A DNA stretch of 64,000 nt from Vibrio sp. YMD68 (GTDB lineage: Bacteria > Pseudomonadota > Gammaproteobacteria > Enterobacterales > Vibrionaceae): contig NZ_CP124614.1 in NCBI RefSeq assembly GCF_029958905.1, positions 1,612,001 to 1,676,000 on the forward strand, given 5' to 3'. Positions 56,416-64,000 of the stretch are shown here, one piece after another. Position 1 is the first letter of the stretch; each line of letters starts with the position of its first letter. The translations under genes were made by a program, and so were the position numbers. The notes beneath the pieces were generated by a model, which worked only from the letters and a program-made list of their open reading frames with translations, did no database searches and was not told where the DNA came from.

Positions 56416-56742
56416 ATGATTGTACGACTAATATTGTTAGCGGTGCTCTTATCTGGCTCTGCATGGAGTCAAGACGATACGGATTATAACGCAACGGCAA
56501 AGAAGATAAAAAAGCATCTGAGTAAACAACTTCGAAAACTCGAATTTGAAGACAATGATTTTTGCGACCTGATGTTAGAAATGAAGTTAAAGCAAAACTA
56601 TACGACCGTTCGAAGAGTCCATGGCACAGGTAGTAGCAAGATGTGCAGAGAAAGTAAGAAAATACTTAAGAAGCAGAAGAAATTCCGATTGAGCGAGCCT
56701 GAAAAATACATACGTATTCATGTTTCCACTAAAGATTTGTGA
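56416..56742 (+). CDS. Small secreted protein resembling TolA C-terminal domain
   Basis: The 108-residue protein has a signal peptide (LILLAVLLSGSAWS-QD) and a good AGGAGG ribosome-binding site. The mature region has a two-Cys pattern (FCDLMLEMKLKQNYTTVRRV, then SSKMCRESKKIL) spaced much like the disulfide pair of TolA domain III, and ends YIRIHVSTKDL like TolA's final strand. TolA III binds TolB, colicins and filamentous phage g3p. A free secreted copy could compete or cooperate with TolA; this is inference from pattern only. Confidence 0.6.
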   Translation: MIVRLILLAVLLSGSAWSQDDTDYNATAKKIKKHLSKQLRKLEFEDNDFCDLMLEMKLKQNYTTVRRVHGTGSSKMCRESKKILKKQKKFRLSEPEKYIRIHVSTKDL

Positions 56743-57065
56743 TTTCTTTCGTTGCATTACGGACCATTCGAAAAATGGAACAAGCGATGGAAGTATGCAC
56801 GTAAAATCTAAGCCTCAACAAACTCCAGAGGCTTAGAATGCGCGAGAAACAGCCCAAACAAGCACATAATTCAGTGCGTATTATGTATATTATGGTAAAT
56901 TGAAGCCTAGTGTTACTTGGTCAATGTCTATTCGCTCCTTGCATCTCTTCTTCTCCATCTATCAATTCAACATAAATCTATTTACCATAAAGTACCTAAT
57001 AATCATTTATTTATCTGACGATAATAAGTGATTATTAGTTTAGAACGTTATGTATGAAAGCTCTG
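56743..57065. other. Intergenic region with several hairpins, convergent 3' ends
   Basis: Three inverted repeats are visible: CTAAGCCTC / GAGGCTTAG (56808-56836), TTATGGTAAAT / ATTTACCATAA (near 56891 and 56979), and CTAATAATCA / TGATTATTAG (near 56996 and 57029). The first and last may terminate the convergent genes. No gene is seen. Confidence 0.5.
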
Positions 57066-58793
57066 TCAATCTGTATCTTGAGCAACTTCATAGAGCGCTT
57101 GAAGTATTTCTTGGCGTCTTATTGGTTTAGAGACAAACATATTCATCCCCGCTTCTAGGCAATCTTGTTTGTCTTTCTCCATTGCATGCGCGGTTAACGC
57201 TATGATGGGGATTGCCTTGTTAAATGTGCGTATTTCTTTTGTGGCCGTCAACCCGTCCATAATAGGCATAGAAATGTCCATAATAACAACGTCTATTTTG
57301 TTGGCGCTGTCATTATTTAAGTGTTCCACCGCTTCCCGGCCATTAGATAACGTTGTTACATTGTAACCGTGCTTCTCCAGTAAGAGTCGAATGACCATTT
57401 GGTTGGTCTTTGTATCCTCCACAACCAAGACATTTTTCATTTCCGGAGAAAAATTGGGTATAGCTGTTTTTTTCTTCGTGTGGCTACGCGGTTTTTTCTT
57501 ATTGACTGGGATTCGTACTGTAAAGCAAGAGCCTTGACCTAAGGTACTTTCAACGTGAATCTTACCGTTCATTAATTCAACGAGATGCTTAGTTATGGTA
57601 AGCCCTAGCCCTGTTCCCCCATATTTTCGGGTGATTGAGCTGTCTGCTTGTATAAAGGGAGAAAACAGAGTGGGTATTCTGCCGTTTTCAATGCCAATGC
57701 CGGTATCTATGATCACTATTTCTAGTCGTTTATCTTGCACTTGAGCGGAAACAGAAATCGTCCCTTTTGTGGTGAATTTAATGGCGTTACCGACAAGGTT
57801 AAATACTATCTGGGATAGACGCGTGGGATCGATCCAGTATAAGTCTCGATCGATAGTATCGAAGTCAAGCTTCAGATCTAATCCCTTTGTGTCTGCCTGA
57901 CTAACATAGTTTTCGAGGGTCTTTTTCAGTTGCTCTTTCAGCTTAATCCACTGATATTCCGTAGAGAATTTACCAGACTCGATTTTGGTCAGATCTAGGA
58001 TGTCATTGATCAGTACTAGCAATAGTTCTGCAGAACACTCTATTTTACTCAGTGTCTCTAGCTGCGAGCGATCAACAAGCTCACACTCCAGAATATCGAT
58101 AAGACCAAGTACCGAGTTCAGTGGTGTTCTTAATTCATGACTCATCATTGCTAAAAACTGAGTTTTAGCCTTACTTGCCTCCTCTGCTTTTTCTCTTGCC
58201 AGTTTAAGTTCTTCTGTTCGGATCGACACTAATTCTTGGAGGCTCTCTTTTTGTTCGATATCAATGAGCGCTCGCTCTAGCAGTGGCTCAAAACGTGACA
58301 ACGTATCGCGTGAAGATATTGGGAACTGCCCTTTTCTTTGCCCTAATAGTAAAACAACAGATTGAGAGATGGTCGTGTTTATCCCAATAATGATCGCTGC
58401 GTTAATCTGGTCTTTAACAAATTGATTTAAATGAGAGAACTCGGGGAGAGTGGTTGGCTCAAAAAGAATAATTCGGTCGCCATCTAGGACTCGAATAAAC
58501 TTTTCCCCGACTGGCCAATTGACGTTAACAAAAGCTGAGTTTGATGTTAAAAATGTTCGAAATTCCGAATCACTTTGTGCCTTACTTAAAACGACAAAAT
58601 CATCAAAATCGATATATAAAGCTAATATTCGCTTTAGCTCATGGAAAATTTGGTGCCGATTTTGAGCACCTGTGATGGCGGATATTGCGTCAAGAATCGC
58701 CCTGTTTTCTAAAGCTAGGTTCGCCTCGCGCTGCTGGCTTCTTTTGAGCTCTAGCAAGATTTCGTTCAGTTCTTCTTTCGCTTTAAATTCCAT
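57066..58793 (-). CDS. vpsS: Hybrid sensor histidine kinase, VpsS/NahK type
   Basis: The 575-residue soluble hybrid kinase has an N-terminal coiled coil and a GAF-like region (about 30-180). The histidine kinase core follows, with phospho-His at about 219 in MMSHELRTPLNS, N-box NLVGNAIKFT, and G-boxes DTGIGIENG and GGTGLGLTI. It ends in a receiver domain with phospho-Asp about 506 in IMDISMPIMDG and Lys about 556. No membrane segment is present. Located next to the FIST gene and cco operon, it matches V. cholerae VC1445 (VpsS), reported to feed the LuxU-LuxO phosphorelay and biofilm control. Four bases separate it from the FIST gene. Confidence 0.85.
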   Translation of the reverse strand: MEFKAKEELNEILLELKRSQQREANLALENRAILDAISAITGAQNRHQIFHELKRILALYIDFDDFVVLSKAQSDSEFRTFLTSNSAFVNVNWPVGEKFIRVLDGDRIILFEPTTLPEFSHLNQFVKDQINAAIIIGINTTISQSVVLLLGQRKGQFPISSRDTLSRFEPLLERALIDIEQKESLQELVSIRTEELKLAREKAEEASKAKTQFLAMMSHELRTPLNSVLGLIDILECELVDRSQLETLSKIECSAELLLVLINDILDLTKIESGKFSTEYQWIKLKEQLKKTLENYVSQADTKGLDLKLDFDTIDRDLYWIDPTRLSQIVFNLVGNAIKFTTKGTISVSAQVQDKRLEIVIIDTGIGIENGRIPTLFSPFIQADSSITRKYGGTGLGLTITKHLVELMNGKIHVESTLGQGSCFTVRIPVNKKKPRSHTKKKTAIPNFSPEMKNVLVVEDTKTNQMVIRLLLEKHGYNVTTLSNGREAVEHLNNDSANKIDVVIMDISMPIMDGLTATKEIRTFNKAIPIIALTAHAMEKDKQDCLEAGMNMFVSKPIRRQEILQALYEVAQDTD

Positions 58794-58797
58794 ATTG

Positions 58798-59985
58798 CTA
58801 CCAAGAGGAATGAAAGACAGCAGATGACACCATTAAATTACCATGGGCATTCTCGCCACCAATGAATCGTCCCTGTTCTCCAAAAGTAAACGGGCAGATA
58901 AACGGGTTGTTGTTGAGTTCAGTTCTTATGCGCCTATTTACCTCGTGAATATCTCCTTCTAAGTAAAGCATTGGCCCTGCGCACATTATACAGATCGCGC
59001 CAATGATCATTTGCTCTGAGTGAATGTTTCGTTTGGTTTCTTTAAGTATTCGCGCGGCGCGAGAAATAAGTTGCTCTCGGTCGCCGGACATTAAGGTAAC
59101 TTCGTCCCCAACAGTTACGTTGGTAAATAGTAGTAACCCTTTGTTTGTGCTTACATTTATCGGGTGGGATAACTTGTAGTAAGGTGTCGTGTAAACTTCA
59201 CCGACCATTCGTCCTAAAGGATATTCGGTCACGAGTTCAAAAGAAAAATGTGTTGGTAGTTCGACTCCCGCATGATCGCTGATCCATTCCAGATAGACGT
59301 CTTGCGCTGGTTGGTGATCAATTTCTAATATTTCTCTTTCATTACATTTCGTAATCGTACCTTTGAACTCTGTTGGCGTGTACCCTGCACTTAACCCAGC
59401 GGTGACTTTTTGTGAAGGATAAAAGAGTTGTAGTGCAAATCCAGAGTTGGTTGCCCCGGATTCTGTAAAAATGGACCACTGCTGTTTTATGTTGTTGTCT
59501 GCAGCACTCCCGCCAATGATTGGGACTTTGGTATGAAATACATCATCAATTTCTTGAATTATCGACTCTTCAATACCGGGAGTTGCATGTAATATAATAA
59601 ATCCTGGTACTTCTCCAATGCGCTTAGCATTATTAAGAGCACAATTAAGCGCATTAGATGTCGCCTGCTTTATACTACAACCGCTGGCTAATTCGATCAG
59701 ACCGGAGCCATAAGCACTTGTTCCAATATCATAGATAGCCAAAATGCCGACCACATTACCGAAATGCACTCCCTTTTCCGTCATTATTCCCTGACAACTT
59801 GAGCATCCAATAATTGAGACATTTGTTAGCGATGAGTTAAAAGCGTGTCGTAACTGATGGGGATCGTATTTATCTGTGTAATAGCAGATTATGCTAGTCA
59901 GATTCTCAAGTTCCAATCCGTGCAATAACTCTTCGATGGCAGAGTGTTCATCTTCAACATGTGTGACTTTGGTAATAAACTGCAT
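58798..59985 (-). CDS. vpsV: FIST-domain protein, VpsV/NosP type sensor
   Basis: The 395-residue protein is built of FIST-N (about 25-225: VSIIGCSSCQGIMTEKGVHF, then GGSAADNNI) and FIST-C (about 226-375) domains. It ends CPFTFGEQGRFIGGENAHGN, the usual FIST-C finish. NosP proteins of this type bind haem and nitric oxide and control a co-encoded kinase. It is first in the two-gene operon with the hybrid kinase, and its position matches V. cholerae VC1444 (VpsV). Haem binding cannot be proved from sequence, but the context supports it. Confidence 0.85.
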   Translation of the reverse strand: MQFITKVTHVEDEHSAIEELLHGLELENLTSIICYYTDKYDPHQLRHAFNSSLTNVSIIGCSSCQGIMTEKGVHFGNVVGILAIYDIGTSAYGSGLIELASGCSIKQATSNALNCALNNAKRIGEVPGFIILHATPGIEESIIQEIDDVFHTKVPIIGGSAADNNIKQQWSIFTESGATNSGFALQLFYPSQKVTAGLSAGYTPTEFKGTITKCNEREILEIDHQPAQDVYLEWISDHAGVELPTHFSFELVTEYPLGRMVGEVYTTPYYKLSHPINVSTNKGLLLFTNVTVGDEVTLMSGDREQLISRAARILKETKRNIHSEQMIIGAICIMCAGPMLYLEGDIHEVNRRIRTELNNNPFICPFTFGEQGRFIGGENAHGNLMVSSAVFHSSW

Positions 59986-60046
59986 AACATTGATAAAAGG
60001 TCTTAATCGTTCCGTTATTTATACAATAGATTTGCGTTGTGACCTA

Positions 60047-60436
60047 TTAGTTCACGCTAGGAAGCCCCAACGGATAGAAGTTTTTAATATTAACTTGATA
60101 TGTGTCGTTATTTTTGAGGATAACAACTAAAACTATGCTGGGGTCTTGTCCTGTTTGAGGCAATGCCCATACAAATGGTTCATCGGCTTCTATTGGCGAT
60201 AAATTGGTCGAAACAGAGACCCTCTCGGTATTGAACTCTAACTTTAGTTTACCTTGGCTAAAATTGGCTTCCAACGCGTTATTTTTTACATCAAATGAAC
60301 ATAGTTCTTGGTATTCGCAATCCACAAATTGAATTTGTGAATGGGTTATCGTGCGCCACGTGAATACACCCACCAGTATAGTCAACGTGATGATTATTTG
60401 AGCAAATCGTCCTTTAGTCAGGGGTTGAGCTGCCAT
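60047..60436 (-). CDS. Membrane-anchored hypothetical protein next to cco operon
   Basis: No named family is recognised. The 129-residue protein has one N-terminal membrane helix (FAQIIITLTILVGVFTW) and a periplasmic beta-rich domain with two cysteines (FVDCEYQELCSF). Its general layout resembles FixH-like accessory proteins, but the sequence does not let me assign it there. It starts with an ATG preceded by GGAG and is divergent from ccoN, 61 bases upstream of vpsV. A role in cytochrome oxidase assembly or in vpsVS signalling is speculative. Confidence 0.7.
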   Translation of the reverse strand: MAAQPLTKGRFAQIIITLTILVGVFTWRTITHSQIQFVDCEYQELCSFDVKNNALEANFSQGKLKLEFNTERVSVSTNLSPIEADEPFVWALPQTGQDPSIVLVVILKNNDTYQVNIKNFYPLGLPSVN

Positions 60437-60693
60437 TGTTTTTCTGTCTCCATGTAATTAAGTTCAAATTTTTTAAAAAAACCCTCAAAACCTGACCATT
60501 AGCAAGGTTACTGAGCTGTCATTAAATTGTTAATTCAAGTATAGTTTCGTCCTGAAAGTGCCACTTTTTTAAAAGTTGATAATGGAACTGAAACGCCGAT
60601 ATAAGGCTTATATTTCCAAAGGATTTGGGTGGCATTACGACACTAGTCGTGTTGGAAGTAAAGTGTAGTTAATAAAAAAATGGAAGCATGCAA

Positions 60694-62121
60694 ATGAGCC
60701 AAGAACAGCAGCTTGAGCAAAACTATAACTATACAGTCGTTCGCCAGTTTACCCTTGTAACTATTCTTTGGGGTATTGTTGGTATGGCTGTTGGTTGTTT
60801 GATTGCCGCTCAACTAGTTTGGCCACAGCTAAACTTTGATACGCCGTGGCTGACATACAGTCGCCTACGTCCTCTGCATACTAATGCGGTTATTTTTGCG
60901 TTTGGTACAAGCGCGCTATTCGCAGCATCTTATTATGTTGTGCAGCGTACTTGTCAAACTCGTTTATTTGGTGGCCCTCTCGTCGCATTCACCTTTTGGG
61001 GATGGCAGGCGATAATTTTAGCCGCTGCAATTACTTTACCTTTGGGGCTTACTTCAGGTAAAGAATACGCAGAACTAGAATGGCCAATCGATATTGCTAT
61101 TACATTGGTATGGGTCGCTTACGCTGTGGTGTTCTTTGGAACACTGATTACGCGTAAAACCTCACACATTTATGTAGCAAACTGGTTCTTTGGAGCCTTT
61201 ATCATCACCGTTGCTGTCTTGCATATTGTAAATAGCATGGCAATACCAGTGTCAGCAGGCAAATCCTACTCGATTTACGCGGGTGCGATAGATGCGATGA
61301 TACAGTGGTGGTACGGACACAATGCGGTTGGATTCCTTCTAACTGCCGGTTTCTTAGGTATGATGTATTACTTCGTCCCTAAGCAGGCAGAACGTCCAGT
61401 TTATTCTTACCGTTTATCCATCGTTCACTTTTGGGCGCTTGTTTCGCTCTATATTTGGGCGGGTCCTCACCATTTGCACTATACCGCGCTACCTGATTGG
61501 ACACAGTCACTAGGCATGGTGATGTCTTTGGTTCTATTTGCTCCGTCATGGGGTGGTATGATCAACGGTATTATGACGCTATCTGGTGCTTGGCATAAAC
61601 TTCGCTACGACCCAATCCTACGTTTCTTAGTGGTTTCTCTGTCCTTCTATGGTATGTCTACGTTTGAAGGCCCGATGATGTCGATTAAGACGGTTAATGC
61701 CCTATCCCACTATACTGATTGGACGGTTGGTCACGTTCACTCTGGTGCATTAGGTTGGGTTGCAATGGTGACGATTGGTACGGTTTATCACCTTATCCCT
61801 CGCCTATTTAATCAAGAACGCATGTACTCAGTGGGCTTGATTAATGTCCATTTCTGGTTAGCGACGATTGGTACGGTTCTTTATATCGTAGCCATGTGGA
61901 TATCAGGTGTTATGCAGGGTCTAATGTGGCGTGCAGTTAATTCAGACGGCACGTTAACGTATAGTTTCGTTGAATCAGTTCAAGCTTCATACCCTTACTA
62001 TACTGTTCGTTTCATTGGTGGCTTTATCTTCCTTGCTGGTATGTTCTTAATGGCATACAACGCATACAAGACAATCGCCGCGCCAAAAGATAGCCTAAAA
62101 GCTATCCAGCAACCGGCTTAA
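60694..62121 (+). CDS. ccoN: Cytochrome c oxidase cbb3, subunit I
   Basis: The 475-residue catalytic haem-copper subunit has about twelve membrane helices. Haem and copper His ligands are visible in [39 protein letters not shown] and [12 protein letters not shown]. It reduces oxygen to water with high affinity. The ATG at 60694 has GGAAG seven bases upstream; the ATG at 60688 is too close to it. No canonical FNR box is seen in the 257-base upstream region, although cbb3 operons are usually oxygen-regulated. Confidence 0.97.
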   Translation: MSQEQQLEQNYNYTVVRQFTLVTILWGIVGMAVGCLIAAQLVWPQLNFDTPWLTYSRLRPLHTNAVIFAFGTSALFAASYYVVQRTCQTRLFGGPLVAFTFWGWQAIILAAAITLPLGLTSGKEYAELEWPIDIAITLVWVAYAVVFFGTLITRKTSHIYVANWFFGAFIITVAVLHIVNSMAIPVSAGKSYSIYAGAIDAMIQWWYGHNAVGFLLTAGFLGMMYYFVPKQAERPVYSYRLSIVHFWALVSLYIWAGPHHLHYTALPDWTQSLGMVMSLVLFAPSWGGMINGIMTLSGAWHKLRYDPILRFLVVSLSFYGMSTFEGPMMSIKTVNALSHYTDWTVGHVHSGALGWVAMVTIGTVYHLIPRLFNQERMYSVGLINVHFWLATIGTVLYIVAMWISGVMQGLMWRAVNSDGTLTYSFVESVQASYPYYTVRFIGGFIFLAGMFLMAYNAYKTIAAPKDSLKAIQQPA

Positions 62122-62133
62122 GGAGATTATAGA

Positions 62134-62754
62134 ATGAGCTCTAATTCGAACAATCGCCATGAAATTGTTGAACGCAATGTCGGCTTGCTTGCCATTCTGA
62201 TTGTTGTCGCGATCAGTTTGGGTGCTTTAGTGGAAATTACGCCACTTATATTTCAAAAGCAGACAACCGAGCCTGTAGAAAACTTGCGCCCGTACACGGC
62301 ACTCGAGATGGAAGGTCGTGATATCTATATCCGTGAAGGGTGTAATGTTTGTCACAGCCAAATGATTCGTCCATTCCGTTCTGAAACTGAACGTTACGGT
62401 CATTATTCTGTTGCTGGTGAGCACGTATGGGAACATCCATTCCTATGGGGTTCTAAGCGTACAGGTCCCGATCTTGCGCGTGTTGGCGGTCGTTATTCTG
62501 ATGAATGGCATCGTGTACACCTAATTGATCCTCGTGAACTTGTTCCTGAGTCAAACATGCCTGGTTTCCCTTGGCTTGAGGAGAATACCTTAGACGGTAA
62601 GCACACTCAGAATAAGTTATTGATCTTTAAAAATCAGTTTGGTGTTCCATACACTGATGAACAGATCGCCAGTGCAGAAAAAGATGTTGAAGGAAAAACA
62701 GAGATGGATGCCATCATTGCTTATCTTCAATCTCTTGGCCATGCAATGAAATAA
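62134..62754 (+). CDS. ccoO: Cytochrome c oxidase cbb3, subunit II (monohaem)
   Basis: The 206-residue inner-membrane cytochrome has one N-terminal helix ([20 protein letters not shown]) and a periplasmic domain with haem c motif CNVCH at about 70-74 and axial Met in SNMPGFPWL. It carries electrons from CcoP to CcoN. It follows ccoN after 12 bases with an AAGGAG site. Confidence 0.97.
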   Translation: MSSNSNNRHEIVERNVGLLAILIVVAISLGALVEITPLIFQKQTTEPVENLRPYTALEMEGRDIYIREGCNVCHSQMIRPFRSETERYGHYSVAGEHVWEHPFLWGSKRTGPDLARVGGRYSDEWHRVHLIDPRELVPESNMPGFPWLEENTLDGKHTQNKLLIFKNQFGVPYTDEQIASAEKDVEGKTEMDAIIAYLQSLGHAMK

Positions 62755-62765
62755 GGGGAATAGTT

Positions 62766-62942
62766 ATGGATATTGGTACTATTCACAGTATATGGACCGT
62801 CGTGTTGTTTTCGAGCTTCATTGGAATTGTATGGTGGGCGTACGGCAAAAGCCGCAAAGCTCGCTTCGATGAAGACGCAAATTTAGTGTTTGCTGATGAA
62901 CAAAACACGGAACCTAAAGAACAGGGAGTGACGAAGCAATGA
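62766..62942 (+). CDS. ccoQ: Cytochrome c oxidase cbb3, subunit IV (CcoQ)
   Basis: The 58-residue protein MDIGTIHSIWTVVLFSSFIG... has one membrane helix and a charged cytoplasmic tail (FDEDANLVFADEQN). CcoQ stabilises the complex. It sits between ccoO and ccoP; its stop overlaps the ccoP start (ATGA). Confidence 0.95.
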   Translation: MDIGTIHSIWTVVLFSSFIGIVWWAYGKSRKARFDEDANLVFADEQNTEPKEQGVTKQ

Positions 62943-63919
62943 CTACATTTTGGAGTCTTTGGATAATCATCATTACTATCGGTACGTTGGTTGGATGTGC
63001 GGCCGTACTTATTTGGTGCCTGAAAGATAAAATGGGCGTTGAAGACGGTGCTGACATGGGCCATGAGTATGATGGTATTCGAGAATTGAATAACCCTCTA
63101 CCTAAGTGGTGGACTTACTTATTCATTAGTACGTTCATATTTGCCGCCGTTTACCTTGCTCTTTACCCTGGCTTGGGTAATTTTAAAGGTGTGTTAGGTT
63201 GGCAAAGTTCGGATCAAACCGTTCGCTCTTTGGAAGAGTCAAAAGCCTCGATTGCAAATGCGCAGAGTAACAAACAGCTCGTCCAGTACGCAAAAGAACT
63301 CGATGATGCTGATGCGTACTTTGGAGAAGCATTCAAGCGCTTGGCATACGATGCGAATGGCACAGACTTGCGTTCAATCCCGGATATTGCTGGCGATGAG
63401 GAAGCGGTTAAAGTCGGCCAACGTTTGTTCTTGCAAAACTGTTCTCAATGTCACGGTTCAGATGCTCGTGGTCAAAAAGGCTTCCCTAACCTAACTGACG
63501 ATGCTTGGTTGTACGGCGGTGAACCTGCTGCTATTGTCACGACATTAATGAATGGTCGTATTGGTCAAATGCCAGCTTGGAAAGATGCGTTAGGCGAAGA
63601 CGGTGTGAAAGAAGTGGTTTCATACACTTTAAGCCTTTCTGGTCGTTCAGTTAATGCTCGTGAAGCGGAAGCGGGTAAAGCTAGGTTTGTTGTCTGTGCA
63701 GCATGTCATGGTACAGATGGTAAAGGTAACCCTGCTGTTGGTGCACCTGACCTAACGGATCAAGTTTGGCTATACGGTGGTTCACGTGCGGACGTAACAG
63801 AAACACTAATGAATGGTCGTTCTGGCGTAATGCCTGCTTGGAAGGATATTCTAGGCGAGGATAAAATTCAGCTAGTGTCTGCGTATGTTTGGAGCCTGAC
63901 AAACTCAGATAATAAGTAA
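62939..63919 (+). CDS. ccoP: Cytochrome c oxidase cbb3, subunit III (dihaem)
   Basis: The 326-residue dihaem cytochrome has two N-terminal membrane helices (about 7-27 and 58-78) and two periplasmic cytochrome c domains with CSQCH at about 168-172 and CAACH at about 253-257, each followed by an axial Met (GQMPAWKD, GVMPAWKD). It accepts electrons from soluble cytochrome c or the bc1 complex. It is translationally coupled to ccoQ and is the last gene before a terminator. Confidence 0.97.
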   Translation: MTTFWSLWIIIITIGTLVGCAAVLIWCLKDKMGVEDGADMGHEYDGIRELNNPLPKWWTYLFISTFIFAAVYLALYPGLGNFKGVLGWQSSDQTVRSLEESKASIANAQSNKQLVQYAKELDDADAYFGEAFKRLAYDANGTDLRSIPDIAGDEEAVKVGQRLFLQNCSQCHGSDARGQKGFPNLTDDAWLYGGEPAAIVTTLMNGRIGQMPAWKDALGEDGVKEVVSYTLSLSGRSVNAREAEAGKARFVVCAACHGTDGKGNPAVGAPDLTDQVWLYGGSRADVTETLMNGRSGVMPAWKDILGEDKIQLVSAYVWSLTNSDNK

Positions 63920-63929
63920 CAATTCAATA

Positions 63930-63957
63930 ACAGCCCCTTTATAAGGGGCTGTCTTTT
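63930..63957 (+). terminator. Terminator of the cco operon
   Basis: ACAGCCCCTT / AAGGGGCTGT perfect 10-bp stem with a TAT loop, then CTTTTC. The ccoG/ccoI-type assembly genes, if next, would have a separate promoter. Confidence 0.9.
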
Positions 63958-64000
63958 CTATAGTTTTACATTCTTCTTTCTTTTTGTTGTAGAGAACTTT

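Noticed and set aside
60530..60550. FNR box upstream of ccoN (TTGTTAATTCAA)
   Set aside because: The spacing is two bases too short for TTGAT-N4-ATCAA; only half-sites are present.
1..64000. CRISPR arrays, insertion sequences or rRNA genes
   Set aside because: No regularly spaced repeats with unique spacers, no transposase and no rRNA sequence were found on reading the window.

Overview
The window looks like the terminus-proximal part of a Vibrio (Vibrionaceae, Gammaproteobacteria) main chromosome. The backbone gene order (aapJQMP, yajQ-aroH, letAB/rsmF, msrC-proQ-prc, pepN-gdhB-pyrD-zapC-rlmL-uup-rmf-fabA-lonH-matP, vpsVS, ccoNOQP) and small lineage proteins such as DUF2835, DUF3466 and DUF3634 all fit that group. 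An exact 13-bp matS site and three one-mismatch sites, together with matP itself, suggest that the window lies in a MatP-organised Ter macrodomain.

Region 1 (1-9304) is accessory DNA, AT-rich and on the + strand. It opens with the C-terminal part of an OLD/PARIS-like AAA ATPase-TOPRIM protein, whose upstream part continues in another frame (one T missing from a T run). This overlaps a fused type I-like methylase/specificity protein whose catalytic NPPF motif is altered. A 627-bp gap follows, holding a tRNA-3'-end-like sequence, a terminator and a 13-bp inverted repeat. Next come two translationally coupled SF1 helicases (UPF1/DNA2-like and UvrD-like), then a class I SAM methyltransferase fused to a C-terminal HNH nuclease. 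I cannot assign this module to a named defence system, and it is the best candidate for something undescribed.

Region 2 (9600-21500) returns to backbone: a chemoreceptor, acyP, tusE, a Bax-inhibitor-1 protein, the four-gene general L-amino-acid ABC transporter, a CysG-type siroheme enzyme with a vestigial methyltransferase half, yajQ, an AroH-type DAHP synthase, and a free-standing PEP-synthase C-terminal domain lacking its catalytic motifs.

Region 3 (21556-36181) carries a DUF4442 protein, an unknown two-helix membrane protein, a CvfB-like S1 protein, rsmF, letB-letA (MCE lipid transport), an ABC exporter placed between letA and msrC, then msrC, proQ and prc.

Region 4 (36412-56742) is housekeeping: PepN with a small internal amino-acid repeat, the large NAD-glutamate dehydrogenase, PyrD, ZapC, RlmL, a glutaredoxin-like protein, Uup, a DUF3466 surface protein with a GlyGly-CTERM-like tail, Rmf, FabA with a likely FabR operator, LonH, MatP with a matS-like site at its own promoter, and two small envelope proteins.

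Region 5 (57066-63919) pairs a hybrid kinase with a FIST-domain protein (VpsS/VpsV, i.e. NahK/NosP type), divergent from the complete ccoNOQP operon for cbb3 cytochrome oxidase. This places a putative nitric-oxide/biofilm signalling pair beside a microaerobic respiratory oxidase.
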